Assembly: GCA_029260215.1 (NCBI GenBank)
Contig: JAJDDQ010000070.1
Coordinates: 62,001 to 126,000 of the forward strand
DNA length: 64,000 nucleotides
Source of the DNA: Phycisphaerae bacterium
GTDB lineage: Bacteria; Planctomycetota; Phycisphaerae; UBA1845
Reading direction: 5' to 3'
The notes under the pieces were generated by a model. That model ran no database searches. It was not told the origin of the DNA and worked only from the letters and a program-made list of their open reading frames with translations. Of this stretch, positions 1 through 9,015 are shown piece after piece. The position numbers and the translations under genes are program-made. Each line of letters opens with the position of its first letter. Position 1 is the first letter of the stretch.

Positions 1-152
1 GTCCGGTGGCGGGCACTCTGCCGGTCGAGGTGGAGAACAAGGTCAAAGCCATTGACGGCGTTGAAGAGGTCAAGGTGGAGATCGTCTGGGATCCGCCGTG
101 GACGCCGGACCTCATGTCTGAAGCCGCCAAATTGCAATTGAATATGCTGTAG
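1..152 (+). CDS. SufT-like MIP18/DUF59 Fe-S assembly protein, 3' end only
   Basis: The window opens inside this gene; only about the last 49 codons are seen, ending at TAG 150-152. The tail has the pattern of the MIP18/DUF59 (PaaD/SufT) family: a segment PVEVENKVKAIDGVEEVKVE, then the hallmark VWDPPWTPDLMSEAAK and a short C-terminus. Proteins of this family help mature iron-sulfur clusters in the cytoplasm, often beside suf genes. The suf neighbours would lie to the left of the window and cannot be checked. The family call is good; the specific role is inferred. Confidence 0.8.
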   Translation, partial: PVAGTLPVEVENKVKAIDGVEEVKVEIVWDPPWTPDLMSEAAKLQLNML

Positions 153-181
153 CGTTTCCGGGTGAGATCGTTCTGCCTCGT

Positions 182-1438
182 TCAATCCTTGACGAGGTTG
201 CGGCGGCGAAGCTCTGCGCGGATGCGCCCGACCAGAAAGAACGAGCCGGTGACGATGACGAGCGTGTCGCTGTGTGCGTGATCGGTCATCATGCTGTCGA
301 CGAGTTGTTCAGCCGATACGGCGCATGTCTCGATCTGTTGGTTTTTCTCTAATTCTTCTGCCAGCGTTTCGACGGAGACGGCGTTGTGGAAATCGTCGAG
401 CAGGACGATTCGACGCGCGAGGCGGGGGAGTTCTTGGAGATAGCGACGATAGTTCTTGTCTCGGGAAGCGCCGAAGATCAGCACGCGCGGGCGATCGGCG
501 AATCGACGTGAAACTTCGGTTGCCAGGGCGGTGATGGCTTCGTGGTTGTGCGCGCTGTCCAGCAGCCATGTTGGGTGGTCGGCGACTAGTTCGAATCTGC
601 CTGCGTGTTGCGGTGAGGTCGGAAGCGACGAAGCGGTTATTGAAGAGGGCGGCAAATCGAGTGATTCGAGAATACGCTTTACGGTGATGGCGTTGTCCGC
701 CAGGAAATTTGGGCGATCCGAGTTTGCGGTTTCTGAATGTTTCGCCTGAATGACGTGAATCCTGTGATCGCAAACCGTCCGGCGAACGACTTCAACAAGA
801 CTCTCGCTGAGGGCTGGTCCGAGGACGAGGGTTGAGTTCGGGCTTGCGATCCCTGCCTTTTCCCGTGCGATTTCGTCCAGCGTGTGGCCGAGTTTGGATT
901 CGTGATCGAAGCCGACCGTGGTGACGGCGGATGCGGGCGCTCGCAGTTCCGCCGTCGCGTCATTCTCGCCGCCGATGCCGGCTTCGATAATCGCCCAATC
1001 GATTCTTGCTTCGACGAAAACGCGCAGGGCAGCCAGCAGGATTACTTCAAAAAACGACGGAACGAAGTCGGGACCGAGGTCGTCGGCAGCGGCACGCAGG
1101 GTGGGGTTGAGTTCGCGAAGTTCGTGTTCAAGGCGGTCGTACGTGATTTCTTTCCCGTCGATGCGGATGCGTTCGGTGACGCGTTCGAGATGCGGCGAGG
1201 TGAAAACACCGGCACGAAATCCCGCTGCCCGCAGGGAGCTTTCAAGCATCGCGCAGACCGTGCCCTTGCCATTGGTGCCTGCGACTTTGATGACGTTCAG
1301 CTTAGTGTGGTCTATCGAGCAGCGGTCGAGCAGGTGCCGGAATCGGCGGCGCGTGGTGGACCGATCAGGGGTGCGCCGGCTGGTCCAATCGAGTAGTTGG
1401 TCAAGCGATGTAGGATGGCTACTGCGTCGGTTCACCAC
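182..1438 (-). CDS. folC: Folylpolyglutamate synthase / dihydrofolate synthase
   Basis: Mur-ligase-type ATP-dependent enzyme that adds glutamate to folates (and, in bifunctional forms, to dihydropteroate). The P-loop GTNGKGT lies near residue 54, followed by the family segment GVFTSPHLERVTERIRI and an Asp/His-rich C-terminal ligase domain (LLDSAHNHEA). I place the start at GTG 1438 rather than at the upstream codon at 1480: a perfect GGAGG (1448-1452 on the complement) sits 9 nt before it, and this leaves only a short overlap with the TPR gene upstream, whose stop is at 1419-1421. The overlap suggests translational coupling. About 418 residues is normal for FolC. pabB near 61.8 kb is another folate gene in the window. 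Confidence 0.93.
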   Translation of the reverse strand: MVNRRSSHPTSLDQLLDWTSRRTPDRSTTRRRFRHLLDRCSIDHTKLNVIKVAGTNGKGTVCAMLESSLRAAGFRAGVFTSPHLERVTERIRIDGKEITYDRLEHELRELNPTLRAAADDLGPDFVPSFFEVILLAALRVFVEARIDWAIIEAGIGGENDATAELRAPASAVTTVGFDHESKLGHTLDEIAREKAGIASPNSTLVLGPALSESLVEVVRRTVCDHRIHVIQAKHSETANSDRPNFLADNAITVKRILESLDLPPSSITASSLPTSPQHAGRFELVADHPTWLLDSAHNHEAITALATEVSRRFADRPRVLIFGASRDKNYRRYLQELPRLARRIVLLDDFHNAVSVETLAEELEKNQQIETCAVSAEQLVDSMMTDHAHSDTLVIVTGSFFLVGRIRAELRRRNLVKD

Positions 1439-3233
1439 CGGGTGCCGCCTCCGACGCTGTGCTGGATCGAAGCTCCGCACCTTGCCGGATCAGTTCGGGA
1501 TATTTTGCGATGGGTGAATCCGCACGCGCATCCCGGGCAGCCTGTTCGAGATTGCGCAGGCCATAGTCTTCGATGCCGATGTGATACTCAATGTAGCCGA
1601 GCAGGAAACGGAAGCGATAGTCCTCCCGCACTTTGAGTTTCTTTTCGAGATCGGCTCTGCGTAGGTCGAGGAGGTCCGCGTCGGTGATGAACTTGTTGAG
1701 GTCGAGTTTGAAGTAGGTGATTTCCGGGAAGTATTCGATGCCTTTTTCGAGCTTGCGCACCGCACCGTAGTATTCGCCTGCACCGATGAGCGCGTGTCCC
1801 TGCCCGAACCAGAGCAGCGGATTCTCCCGGTCGGCCACCAGCGCCACTTCGTAGTGTGAGAGTGCTTTGTAGAACTGTCCGTCTTTCAGAAACGACTCCG
1901 CTTTGCGTGCAAACTGTTCCGCAGGGTTGAAGCCTTCGTCCACCAGCGATGTCAAAGGTTCGTCGGATGTGTCGCGAACCCACGAGATGGCTTGGTCGAA
2001 TCGCTGTGCGAGCGCTGGCGGTGCCTGCGAGGGGTTGTCAGCCGGGTTGCTGCGTGCGGCGCGCAGTTGATTGATCCACTCTACCGAGTCTTGCATTTGT
2101 CGGTACAGCGCGTTGCTTTGGCGCATGAACTGCGGCTGGGACTGGTCCGCAAGCGTTTCGCCCAGCCCGTTGTTTACTTGTCCGGAGAATTCTCCGTTCA
2201 GCGTCGGATCGTCTGCGATATCAACCGCCTCAGCCTGCTGGGCTGACTTGAGTGTGTCGTCGAGCAGGTCGGTGTTGGGAATGCGGTTTTGAATGAGGGC
2301 GTCGATGGAAGAAGGCGCGGTTCTCGCCAAGGCTTCGTTGAGCGTGGGCTTGGACGCGTCCAACGGTGTGGGGGGCTGCATGATGTACTGCTGGAATTCG
2401 CGTGTGATGCGTTCGCGTTCCCTGATGAGCGATTCAGGTGTTTCGTAGGCACCTGTCGTGCCGGTCATCGGAGTCATGCCGAAATTGTAGTTGATAGAGC
2501 CGTCCGGTCCGGCGAATCGTCTTTTGATCTGATTGTCAAATCGGCGACGATTGCTGCCAGCGTTAGGCCCGAACAGGTTGCTCGACTCGACGACGGCTTC
2601 TTCGTAGTAGACGTCCACCACGGGCAGTTGCAGCGCGGACGTTGGCGTCTGAAAGAGCGATGAAATCAACGAATCGGTAGTCAGATCAAACGCGGCCGGC
2701 CCGGCAAGCGATTGGCCATAGGTCGGGTTGAACCTTTGCGAGCCTGACCCCAAAGATTGCAAGGGGATCGTCGGTGTCGACAGAGACGTCGCGGTCAGGC
2801 CTTGATACGGCAGCACGCTTCCTCCGTACGCGCCTCCCAGGCTAAGCGGTGGGGCGACGATCGAAGGCGTTGCGAGGCTGGGACCAAGCCCAAAGTTTGA
2901 GTTGGTGATTGGATTGTAATTGGCGGTAGGGATAAACAGTATGTTGTTGGTTATGTTGTTGGTGTTGATGGCTGCGTCGAGCGTTTGCAGGTTAGGCGAG
3001 ATTGAAAACTGCTGGGAGCGGAACGGTGACGTTGCGAATTGGCCGGTGATGGTGGGTGCCAAAGGCCTGGTCAGCACGGCGGCTGACGGGTTGTTGACGG
3101 AGTTGCTCGAGCCTACAGCGTCGAACGCCCGTCCATCCGAGACGCGGGTCTGCGCCATTGCGATTCCTGCGGTCATCAGGAGGCCGACGATACATCCAAC
3201 GAAAGCTGTTCCGGTCGGTTGTTTTGCCATCAT
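1419..3233 (-). CDS. Secreted TPR-repeat protein of unknown function
   Basis: 604 residues. An N-terminal signal peptide (MMAKQPTGTAFVGCIVGLL, cleavage after AMAQ) predicts export. The first 380 residues or so are low-complexity, rich in Ser, Thr, Asn, Pro and Gln, and match no family I recognise. The C-terminal third (about 430-560) has TPR-like helices: FLKDGQFYKALSHYEVALVA, then LWFGQGHALIGAGEYYGAV. The start has GGAGAG 6 nt upstream. folC overlaps its 3' end, so the two are probably cotranscribed, though a functional link is not evident. Possibly an envelope scaffold; no enzyme motif was seen. Confidence 0.8.
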   Translation of the reverse strand: MMAKQPTGTAFVGCIVGLLMTAGIAMAQTRVSDGRAFDAVGSSNSVNNPSAAVLTRPLAPTITGQFATSPFRSQQFSISPNLQTLDAAINTNNITNNILFIPTANYNPITNSNFGLGPSLATPSIVAPPLSLGGAYGGSVLPYQGLTATSLSTPTIPLQSLGSGSQRFNPTYGQSLAGPAAFDLTTDSLISSLFQTPTSALQLPVVDVYYEEAVVESSNLFGPNAGSNRRRFDNQIKRRFAGPDGSINYNFGMTPMTGTTGAYETPESLIRERERITREFQQYIMQPPTPLDASKPTLNEALARTAPSSIDALIQNRIPNTDLLDDTLKSAQQAEAVDIADDPTLNGEFSGQVNNGLGETLADQSQPQFMRQSNALYRQMQDSVEWINQLRAARSNPADNPSQAPPALAQRFDQAISWVRDTSDEPLTSLVDEGFNPAEQFARKAESFLKDGQFYKALSHYEVALVADRENPLLWFGQGHALIGAGEYYGAVRKLEKGIEYFPEITYFKLDLNKFITDADLLDLRRADLEKKLKVREDYRFRFLLGYIEYHIGIEDYGLRNLEQAARDARADSPIAKYPELIRQGAELRSSTASEAAPGGEPTQ

Positions 3234-3371
3234 GGTTCGCTCTCCGTTTCACGCCACTCGCCATTTGGCTACGCCAGACGATAATGTCAGTATAGAGGGG
3301 GGCACGTGGGCGTTCAATGAGATTCATCGGAGGGGAACGCTTCGGCGGAACAGTGAATCAGGTGTTTGAGG

Positions 3372-3752
3372 ATGCGACGAGCTGAGACCGAACTAACTTA
3401 TGCCCTGACACGTGCCCAACGGCTGAAGCGTCAGGTCGATTTTGAGCGTGTTTTCGCGGTTCGGTGCAGCGTCGCGGACGGTCTTCTGGTGGTTTACGCC
3501 GCCCCCAACGATCGCCCGCACAGCCGTATCGGTCTCAGTGTGGGGCGAAAGGTCGGGCCTGCGGTGCGGCGTAATCGTGTCAAACGTCTCATCCGGGAGG
3601 CGTTTCGGCTCGCTCAACACGATCTGCCCAATGGGTTGGATTTCGTGTGTGTTGCCCGCCGCAGCGAGACCGACACCGTCCGAGAATATCAATCGTCGCT
3701 CGCAGCACTGTTGCGGCGCGTCGGGAAGAAGCTCGCGTCGCGCCGGGGTTGA
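3372..3752 (+). CDS. rnpA: Ribonuclease P protein component
   Basis: Small basic protein (about 126 residues) that binds the RNase P RNA and helps process the 5' ends of tRNA precursors. The central RNR signature is clear: GLSVGRKVGPAVRRNRVKRL followed by REAFR. The N-terminal LTRAQRLKRQVDFERVF is the usual family start. ATG 3372 is preferred over the TTG two codons upstream. Normally rnpA follows rpmH and precedes yidC; here the upstream 130 bp holds no rpmH-like ORF and no yidC follows, so the gene has been separated from its usual cluster. A palindromic repeat element lies just downstream. Confidence 0.92.
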   Translation: MRRAETELTYALTRAQRLKRQVDFERVFAVRCSVADGLLVVYAAPNDRPHSRIGLSVGRKVGPAVRRNRVKRLIREAFRLAQHDLPNGLDFVCVARRSETDTVREYQSSLAALLRRVGKKLASRRG

Positions 3753-3810
3753 TCGTCGTTCCCGGCTATCCGCTCGTTGGGGCTGGCGTGTTGTCACGAT
3801 TCAATCGGAG

Positions 3811-3897
3811 GGTTGGGTGCCCCATGGCTTCAGCCGTGGGAAGTCGAATCCAAGGACCACTGACTCCCCCACCTCTGAAGAGGTGGGGCACCCAACC
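3811..3897. repeat. Palindromic repeat, family A (copy 1), double hairpin
   Basis: An 87-bp element bounded by perfect 14-bp inverted repeats (GGTTGGGTGCCCCA / TGGGGCACCCAACC). Inside are two smaller hairpins, one with a CTTCAG core (CCCATGGCTTCAGCCGTGGG) and one with CTGAAG (CCCACCTCTGAAGAGGTGGG). A diverged copy in the opposite orientation lies at 46867-46957. The structure resembles REP/BIME or small MITE elements. It sits between rnpA and a convergent gene and could also act as a terminator. Confidence 0.85.
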
Positions 3898-3927
3898 ATC
3901 GAATGATAGGTGCCAACTCCCGCTCCG

Positions 3928-6900
3928 TCAGCGCGCGGTGAGGCGCTCGATGACGTAACCTCGGGGCAGCTCGACCCCGCTGACCTGATCCGTGGCCAAT
4001 TCCAGAAACTCGATGATCGGCCCGTTTCGATCGGTGGTCATCAGCACGCCGTCGCCGACGATTTCCAAACCGCCGAGACGTGGGCCGGGGGTCAGCCCGA
4101 GGTTGGAGATCGGGTCCGCGATGGTTCCGTGGAATTCCATCGCGACGGTCATGCCGTCGGGCGCGACGACAGCGGAAAAAACGCAGATGGCCGACCCGCC
4201 GTCGCCCAACGTGCAGCCGACATACAACCGCTCGTCGTCGGTGGCGATGTCGCCGTCAAGGTCGGTGAACGAGGTGTTTCCGGGATCGGTTCCGCTGAGC
4301 GAAGTCAGGACGACCGATTGCGTCGAACTCACAGCGACAGGATCGGTAGGGACAGGCCAGAAGCGAAAACGATTGTCCTCGGAATCAAGCGCGAACAGGT
4401 AACCATTGAACTCCACCATGCCGGTGAGCACCGCGTCACTTGGTATGTTTGCGATCGGGTCGAATTCGACGACGAACCCGGCTTGCCCGCTCGACAGATC
4501 AGGGTCGATTCGGAACAGCGGGCGTTCAATGGATTGACAAAAGCTCGTGGGGCCGAGGATGCACCGCTCGACAGACACCCACAATACATCACCGTCATAA
4601 GCGATGACGGGATTGGCGCTGACAACGGGCGGGCAGCCATAGCTGCTCAAGCAAGACCCTTGAAACGCACGAAACGTAAACAGGCCTTGCGCATCGAGGA
4701 CATTGATGATCCGTCCGGTATTCGGTTCAATCTCAACGATGGGCGGGAATCGCTCGGACGTACTCTGTTCAAGATCGCTGACCGCCGGCGCGGTATGCTG
4801 TTCGTCCAAGCCCCGACGCGTGACGGCAAATGCGCGCGAAGTTTCGATAGGCGACTGGACGGGATCAATCAGTGACACGGTGATTCCGTAGCGGCGTGCC
4901 GTGCCGACCTTGGACTGAAAACGTCGAGAATAGGTCGTGCCCGATCGGAACAGGTCGTACGGAAGGTTTTCGCGCGGTTGCAAACTGCCGTTGTCGATGG
5001 CGACCATCGCGTAGATGACACCGTCACTGTTTGCGGGAACGACGCCCGCGACTGTGGCTGCTATTTCGTTGGCGGTACCGTCGTTGGACACGCCCGGCAG
5101 GATGAAAAAGTGTTCGTGCGAATAATCATGGTCGGCGAAAACGTTTCCCGAAGAATCGAGCAATGCGAGATAGGCCCGCACCGAGTGTTCGGTCTGCGGG
5201 GGCTGCTCCAGGTCGGCTGTGTTGACCACCGCGATCTGCCCCGGCTGGGCTTCGATGCGATAGAAATCAACGTCGCCCTGCCATCCGCCGAACGGGCCGT
5301 TGCCCAGCGATCGCGCCGCGACGGGTGAAACGGACAGCCGGTCCGACGGCGTCACGCTCTCGCTCGCAAACGGGATGGAGTCGTTTCCCTCGGGCGAAGC
5401 CAGTTCGTCCACATCGTCGAGGCCGACCGTGCCCAATCGGTTCATCGAGGGCAGCACGAGCAGATCGTAACACTGCTGGAAGGTCGGTCCGGAAAGCGGC
5501 CACTGTAGCAATGGCGGCCCGCTCAACATCGGGCCGGGCAGATTAACCCTGCCGCCGACGAACGGTCCGGGGTCTGAATTGGGCACGCCCGGCAATCCCG
5601 TCGCATCAGGTATGCTCAGGATCGAAGGCGGTACAGCCGGAGTGAGGAGGTTTTCACTAACACCGAAGAGACCACGATCCGTACCGAAAACCGCCAGGTA
5701 AAACACGCCGTCTCCGCCGACGCCGGTCCCGTCAACATTCGCCGCAAGCTGAGGTCGGGATTCATCCCGGCCGTTGAAGATCGGAGTCGCCGCCTGATCC
5801 CCGCAAGCGATGAGCGAGCCTGTCGAATCGTAAAGTGCGAGCGCCAAGTCGAACACGGTGGCGAAACCGGTCTTGTCGTCGCTGGTGACGCGGGCGGTTA
5901 AGCTTCGCGCGTTGGCCAACGCACCGGACAAGTGAATGCGATAAATGTCCACATCCTGCCCGCTGGCTGCGAATGCACCGTCGCCGATCATCCCGCGAAT
6001 GAAGGCCCCCGTTGTCTCGCCCCATGCGTCTGCGTCGGCCAGCGTGTCGTCCGGCTCGTGTTTGGAAACGTAGCACTCGTCGTCCGCGCCGCTCTGGTCG
6101 TCCTCCACGCAATCCGGCATCGTCATTAAGACACTGAGCGTGTAGCCGCCGCCCTCGTCCACGTCGAGGATTCCGATTGTTTCCGGGTCCAGCGGATCGT
6201 AGTCCGAGTTCGCGGCGCTGCTCACGCCGACGTAAATGGGAACAAACGAAGGCGGGAGTTGGATCGTCGTGAACGCATCTCGGCTGAATCGCTCGAAATC
6301 GTCGCTTCCGCCCAATTCCGCTGCAGGCCCACCAACAGACCGAAAGACCCGAACTTGCGGGTTCCACAGTGACACGCCGTCGCTGTTCTTGGCCCCTTCG
6401 ACATGAACAGAAAGAACGCTGCCGGGCACGGGCGCGAATTGATAGAAATCGACATCCTGCAAGAGCACGGGGGCGGGCGGAGTTTCGCCTTCGCATTCCG
6501 GGCCGGGCGATGTGAAGCCGGGTGCCGAAACGTCGCCCGAGACGCAACCGAAAAACCCGAGTCCGTCGTCACCATAGTCGGCGATTTCGACTCGCCCACT
6601 TCGGTCCTGATCGTGGACCAGGCATGTCGCATCGCCGTCTCGTCCCACGCAGCGCTGGAAGTCTCGCCAGTCCAGCAGATCGACATCGCCGTCGCGGTCG
6701 GCGTCGAACAGATCGAGCGGCGTTCCGGGGCCTATGGGCGTTCCATTGTCTCCCAGGAATCCGCTGATCTTCAGGGTTTCGGTTGCGCATGGTGCCGGGA
6801 AGCCGACGGATATCGGATCAGCGGTGGCGATTTCGTTGTTGCCGTCGGTGTCCTCGTTGCTGCCGGTGTAGAGCGTCAGAGCGATCCCGAAGTACGGCTC

Positions 6901-7881
6901 GTCGAACGTGCAGGCATCCCTTCCCGTGCAGGGCTGAGAAACAACACACTCGCTGGTGAAAGTCATGTCGCAGGTTGTTCCCAAACCGAACAGGTCTTCA
7001 CACTCCGTATCTGTGAAGCAACTGACACCGGTGTATTCCAACGGCCTCCACCCGGGGTTGTCGCACAGCAGCGAGTATTCCCCTATCGAGCACGCCGGCG
7101 AATCCGCACCGATGATGTGCAGGCCATTGGCATTCCCCGTTCCGCCGCGCGCCAGCACGACGCCCGCTTGGGGTTCTTCGCTGTTGCAAATGTTGGGCAC
7201 ACTCGGCAATCGTATTTGGACTCCGACTTTTCCAGACGGCAATACGATGGGCCGTCTACCAAAAGTTTCTCCAAGCGACTGGTCAAGTGGGTTGATTTGT
7301 TCTTCCACGATGTTGCCGCTTCCGGGCGGGTCTTCATACAACCCGACGAGGTTGTATGTCTGTGACTGATAGTCCACACTGACGCGAATCACGCCAGGAT
7401 TGCCCGTATTGGGATCCAGCCAAGGCTCGATCTTCGTTAGCATTGGAGCGCCGGCAGTTCGAAAAATAGCCTGATCAATCAGTTTTCCAAATGCCCGTTC
7501 GTCTGTGTCAAGATAAAAGGTTAGGATGAAATGTGTGGGCATATCTTCCGCGTTCACCAAATACACGTCGAATCCCGATAGTTCTCCACCGGGCGAATCG
7601 AACCAGTCGCGCGGGGAAAGCGGATTAAAGATGTGGCCCCCGAAGGCCGCGGCGTGAACGTTCGGCGTGCATTTTGTGGTATTGTCGTACAGTCTCGGGC
7701 TTTGCGGGGCAGATCCGCCTCCGAGTGTGCTCAGGCCGCGAACAATCAGCCGGTTCGACGGTTGGCCGGAAGTGCTTGCCGTCGGGCTGTCAAAGCTGTC
7801 CGGTTCCTGGCCCGCTAGAGGATTCAGCCAGAAGAGGCTGCAACCGGCAAGAGTCATCAGTACGGGAATACGATGAATCAT
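3928..7881 (-). CDS. Very large secreted protein with PPC-like domains and dockerin-like motifs
   Basis: About 1317 residues. ATG 7881 is chosen because GGAGAGG lies 6 nt upstream and a signal peptide follows directly (MIHRIPVLMTLAGCSLFWLN, cleavage near LAGQ). Two dockerin-like calcium motifs occur near the middle (DADRDGDVDLLDWRDFQRCV and DQDRSGRVEIADYGDDGLGF). Several stretches resemble bacterial pre-peptidase C-terminal (PPC) domains, with the pattern DVDFYQFAPVPGSVLSVHVE. The last third looks like a beta-propeller or sandwich. No catalytic motif was found. Its neighbours are other secreted dockerin proteins. Likely extracellular or outer-surface; the function is unknown. Confidence 0.8.
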   Translation of the reverse strand: MIHRIPVLMTLAGCSLFWLNPLAGQEPDSFDSPTASTSGQPSNRLIVRGLSTLGGGSAPQSPRLYDNTTKCTPNVHAAAFGGHIFNPLSPRDWFDSPGGELSGFDVYLVNAEDMPTHFILTFYLDTDERAFGKLIDQAIFRTAGAPMLTKIEPWLDPNTGNPGVIRVSVDYQSQTYNLVGLYEDPPGSGNIVEEQINPLDQSLGETFGRRPIVLPSGKVGVQIRLPSVPNICNSEEPQAGVVLARGGTGNANGLHIIGADSPACSIGEYSLLCDNPGWRPLEYTGVSCFTDTECEDLFGLGTTCDMTFTSECVVSQPCTGRDACTFDEPYFGIALTLYTGSNEDTDGNNEIATADPISVGFPAPCATETLKISGFLGDNGTPIGPGTPLDLFDADRDGDVDLLDWRDFQRCVGRDGDATCLVHDQDRSGRVEIADYGDDGLGFFGCVSGDVSAPGFTSPGPECEGETPPAPVLLQDVDFYQFAPVPGSVLSVHVEGAKNSDGVSLWNPQVRVFRSVGGPAAELGGSDDFERFSRDAFTTIQLPPSFVPIYVGVSSAANSDYDPLDPETIGILDVDEGGGYTLSVLMTMPDCVEDDQSGADDECYVSKHEPDDTLADADAWGETTGAFIRGMIGDGAFAASGQDVDIYRIHLSGALANARSLTARVTSDDKTGFATVFDLALALYDSTGSLIACGDQAATPIFNGRDESRPQLAANVDGTGVGGDGVFYLAVFGTDRGLFGVSENLLTPAVPPSILSIPDATGLPGVPNSDPGPFVGGRVNLPGPMLSGPPLLQWPLSGPTFQQCYDLLVLPSMNRLGTVGLDDVDELASPEGNDSIPFASESVTPSDRLSVSPVAARSLGNGPFGGWQGDVDFYRIEAQPGQIAVVNTADLEQPPQTEHSVRAYLALLDSSGNVFADHDYSHEHFFILPGVSNDGTANEIAATVAGVVPANSDGVIYAMVAIDNGSLQPRENLPYDLFRSGTTYSRRFQSKVGTARRYGITVSLIDPVQSPIETSRAFAVTRRGLDEQHTAPAVSDLEQSTSERFPPIVEIEPNTGRIINVLDAQGLFTFRAFQGSCLSSYGCPPVVSANPVIAYDGDVLWVSVERCILGPTSFCQSIERPLFRIDPDLSSGQAGFVVEFDPIANIPSDAVLTGMVEFNGYLFALDSEDNRFRFWPVPTDPVAVSSTQSVVLTSLSGTDPGNTSFTDLDGDIATDDERLYVGCTLGDGGSAICVFSAVVAPDGMTVAMEFHGTIADPISNLGLTPGPRLGGLEIVGDGVLMTTDRNGPIIEFLELATDQVSGVELPRGYVIERLTAR

Positions 7882-7971
7882 CAATGACCTCTCCGTGCGT
7901 TGTGGTGAACTTGTTGGCAGTGTCGATTCACAGTGTATTTTCCTCATGCGCGAACGACCTCGAAAAACTGT

Positions 7972-9015
7972 TCATCCAATAGGATCTGGAGCAGCACCGG
8001 AACCATAGCAATTGATGGTAGTCTGGACCGGCGGCGACGGGAGTGTGTCCATGCGCCAATCCGGTCCGCGATTAATAACACAGCGAAAGAGGTCATAAGA
8101 CCCGTCGTTCGGATATCGCCCCATGTCTGGCTGGGGATGCAGGTGTCCGTCGATAAAGACACGCCGCACGCTGCCGTCGCAAAACGCCGTATTAAACTCG
8201 AAGTCCGCACCATGCCAGCCGTGGATCGGTGCGGAGTTTTCACCGGTCCCACCGCCCAGGAACACACAGCCATCGATACCGTAATTGCGTTGGTTGGCAA
8301 AGCGGCCGCTGTTCTCCATGTACAAGATCGTCTGGCTCGGCGACGGAATGCGTGAGGCCGGTCGAAGAAAGGGTGAATTGCTCGACAAGAAACAGCCCCC
8401 ACCTGGGACCCCGATGAACCTCGCATTGACTGCGTAGCTGTTCCCGTAATGGTCGAACGAAGAGAGTCCGCTGTTGCGCCAACTGAGATAGTGATTGCCT
8501 GTATAGCCGAAATCGCCGGGACAGCGATAAACGTCCAGGTCAAGCTGCGTGTCGTCGAGCCAATTCGCGGCGAATGTTCCCGGGTCGGATTGATGATCGG
8601 GGAAGACGTCGCCGTAGAGGATTCGATTGAGCGGACGCGTCGCAGGCCCTCTGCCGGCGAGCGTGCCCCAGGGGGACGACGTAGCGTCATTGCCCACGAC
8701 AGGCTGGCCTACTCCGCTCTTGCCGCCCCAGCTCGCGTTCACAAATCTCGTGCTGGTAGTATCCGTCAAGGCGTGCTTGGGCGTGAGAAATTCGTTGGGG
8801 TCCGCGGCTGCGTTGGCTGCGCTGGCCTGCCCGATCCGATGCAGGTTTTGGAGGCAGACGATGTCCTTACCCTCCCGCCGGACCCCGCCCAGGACGGGAA
8901 CCAGCGTCGCGAACAACATAGCCACCGCGACGAAGCTCGCCCCCAGCTCGACGACCGTGAACGCCCGGCGACGCTGACCGCGAGTCACAGGCTTTGTCGA
9001 TATTACGATTTTCAT
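7972..9015 (-). CDS. Type II secretion-type pseudopilin (prepilin N-methylation motif)
   Basis: 347 residues. The N-terminus has a basic leader followed by the prepilin motif RRRAFTVVELGASFVAVAML and a hydrophobic helix, so it should be cut by prepilin peptidase and methylated at the Phe. The rest is a soluble Cys-containing domain of the planctomycete DUF1559-like type. It shares many segments with the pseudopilin at 60636-61697, including GKSGVGQPVVGNDA, GRGPATRPLNRI and FDHYGNSYAVNARFIGVPGG. ATG 9015 overlaps the upstream stop (ATGA) and has GGGAG upstream, so it is coupled to the 1021-residue dockerin protein. The role is probably secretion or surface display. Confidence 0.82.
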   Translation of the reverse strand: MKIVISTKPVTRGQRRRAFTVVELGASFVAVAMLFATLVPVLGGVRREGKDIVCLQNLHRIGQASAANAAADPNEFLTPKHALTDTTSTRFVNASWGGKSGVGQPVVGNDATSSPWGTLAGRGPATRPLNRILYGDVFPDHQSDPGTFAANWLDDTQLDLDVYRCPGDFGYTGNHYLSWRNSGLSSFDHYGNSYAVNARFIGVPGGGCFLSSNSPFLRPASRIPSPSQTILYMENSGRFANQRNYGIDGCVFLGGGTGENSAPIHGWHGADFEFNTAFCDGSVRRVFIDGHLHPQPDMGRYPNDGSYDLFRCVINRGPDWRMDTLPSPPVQTTINCYGSGAAPDPIG

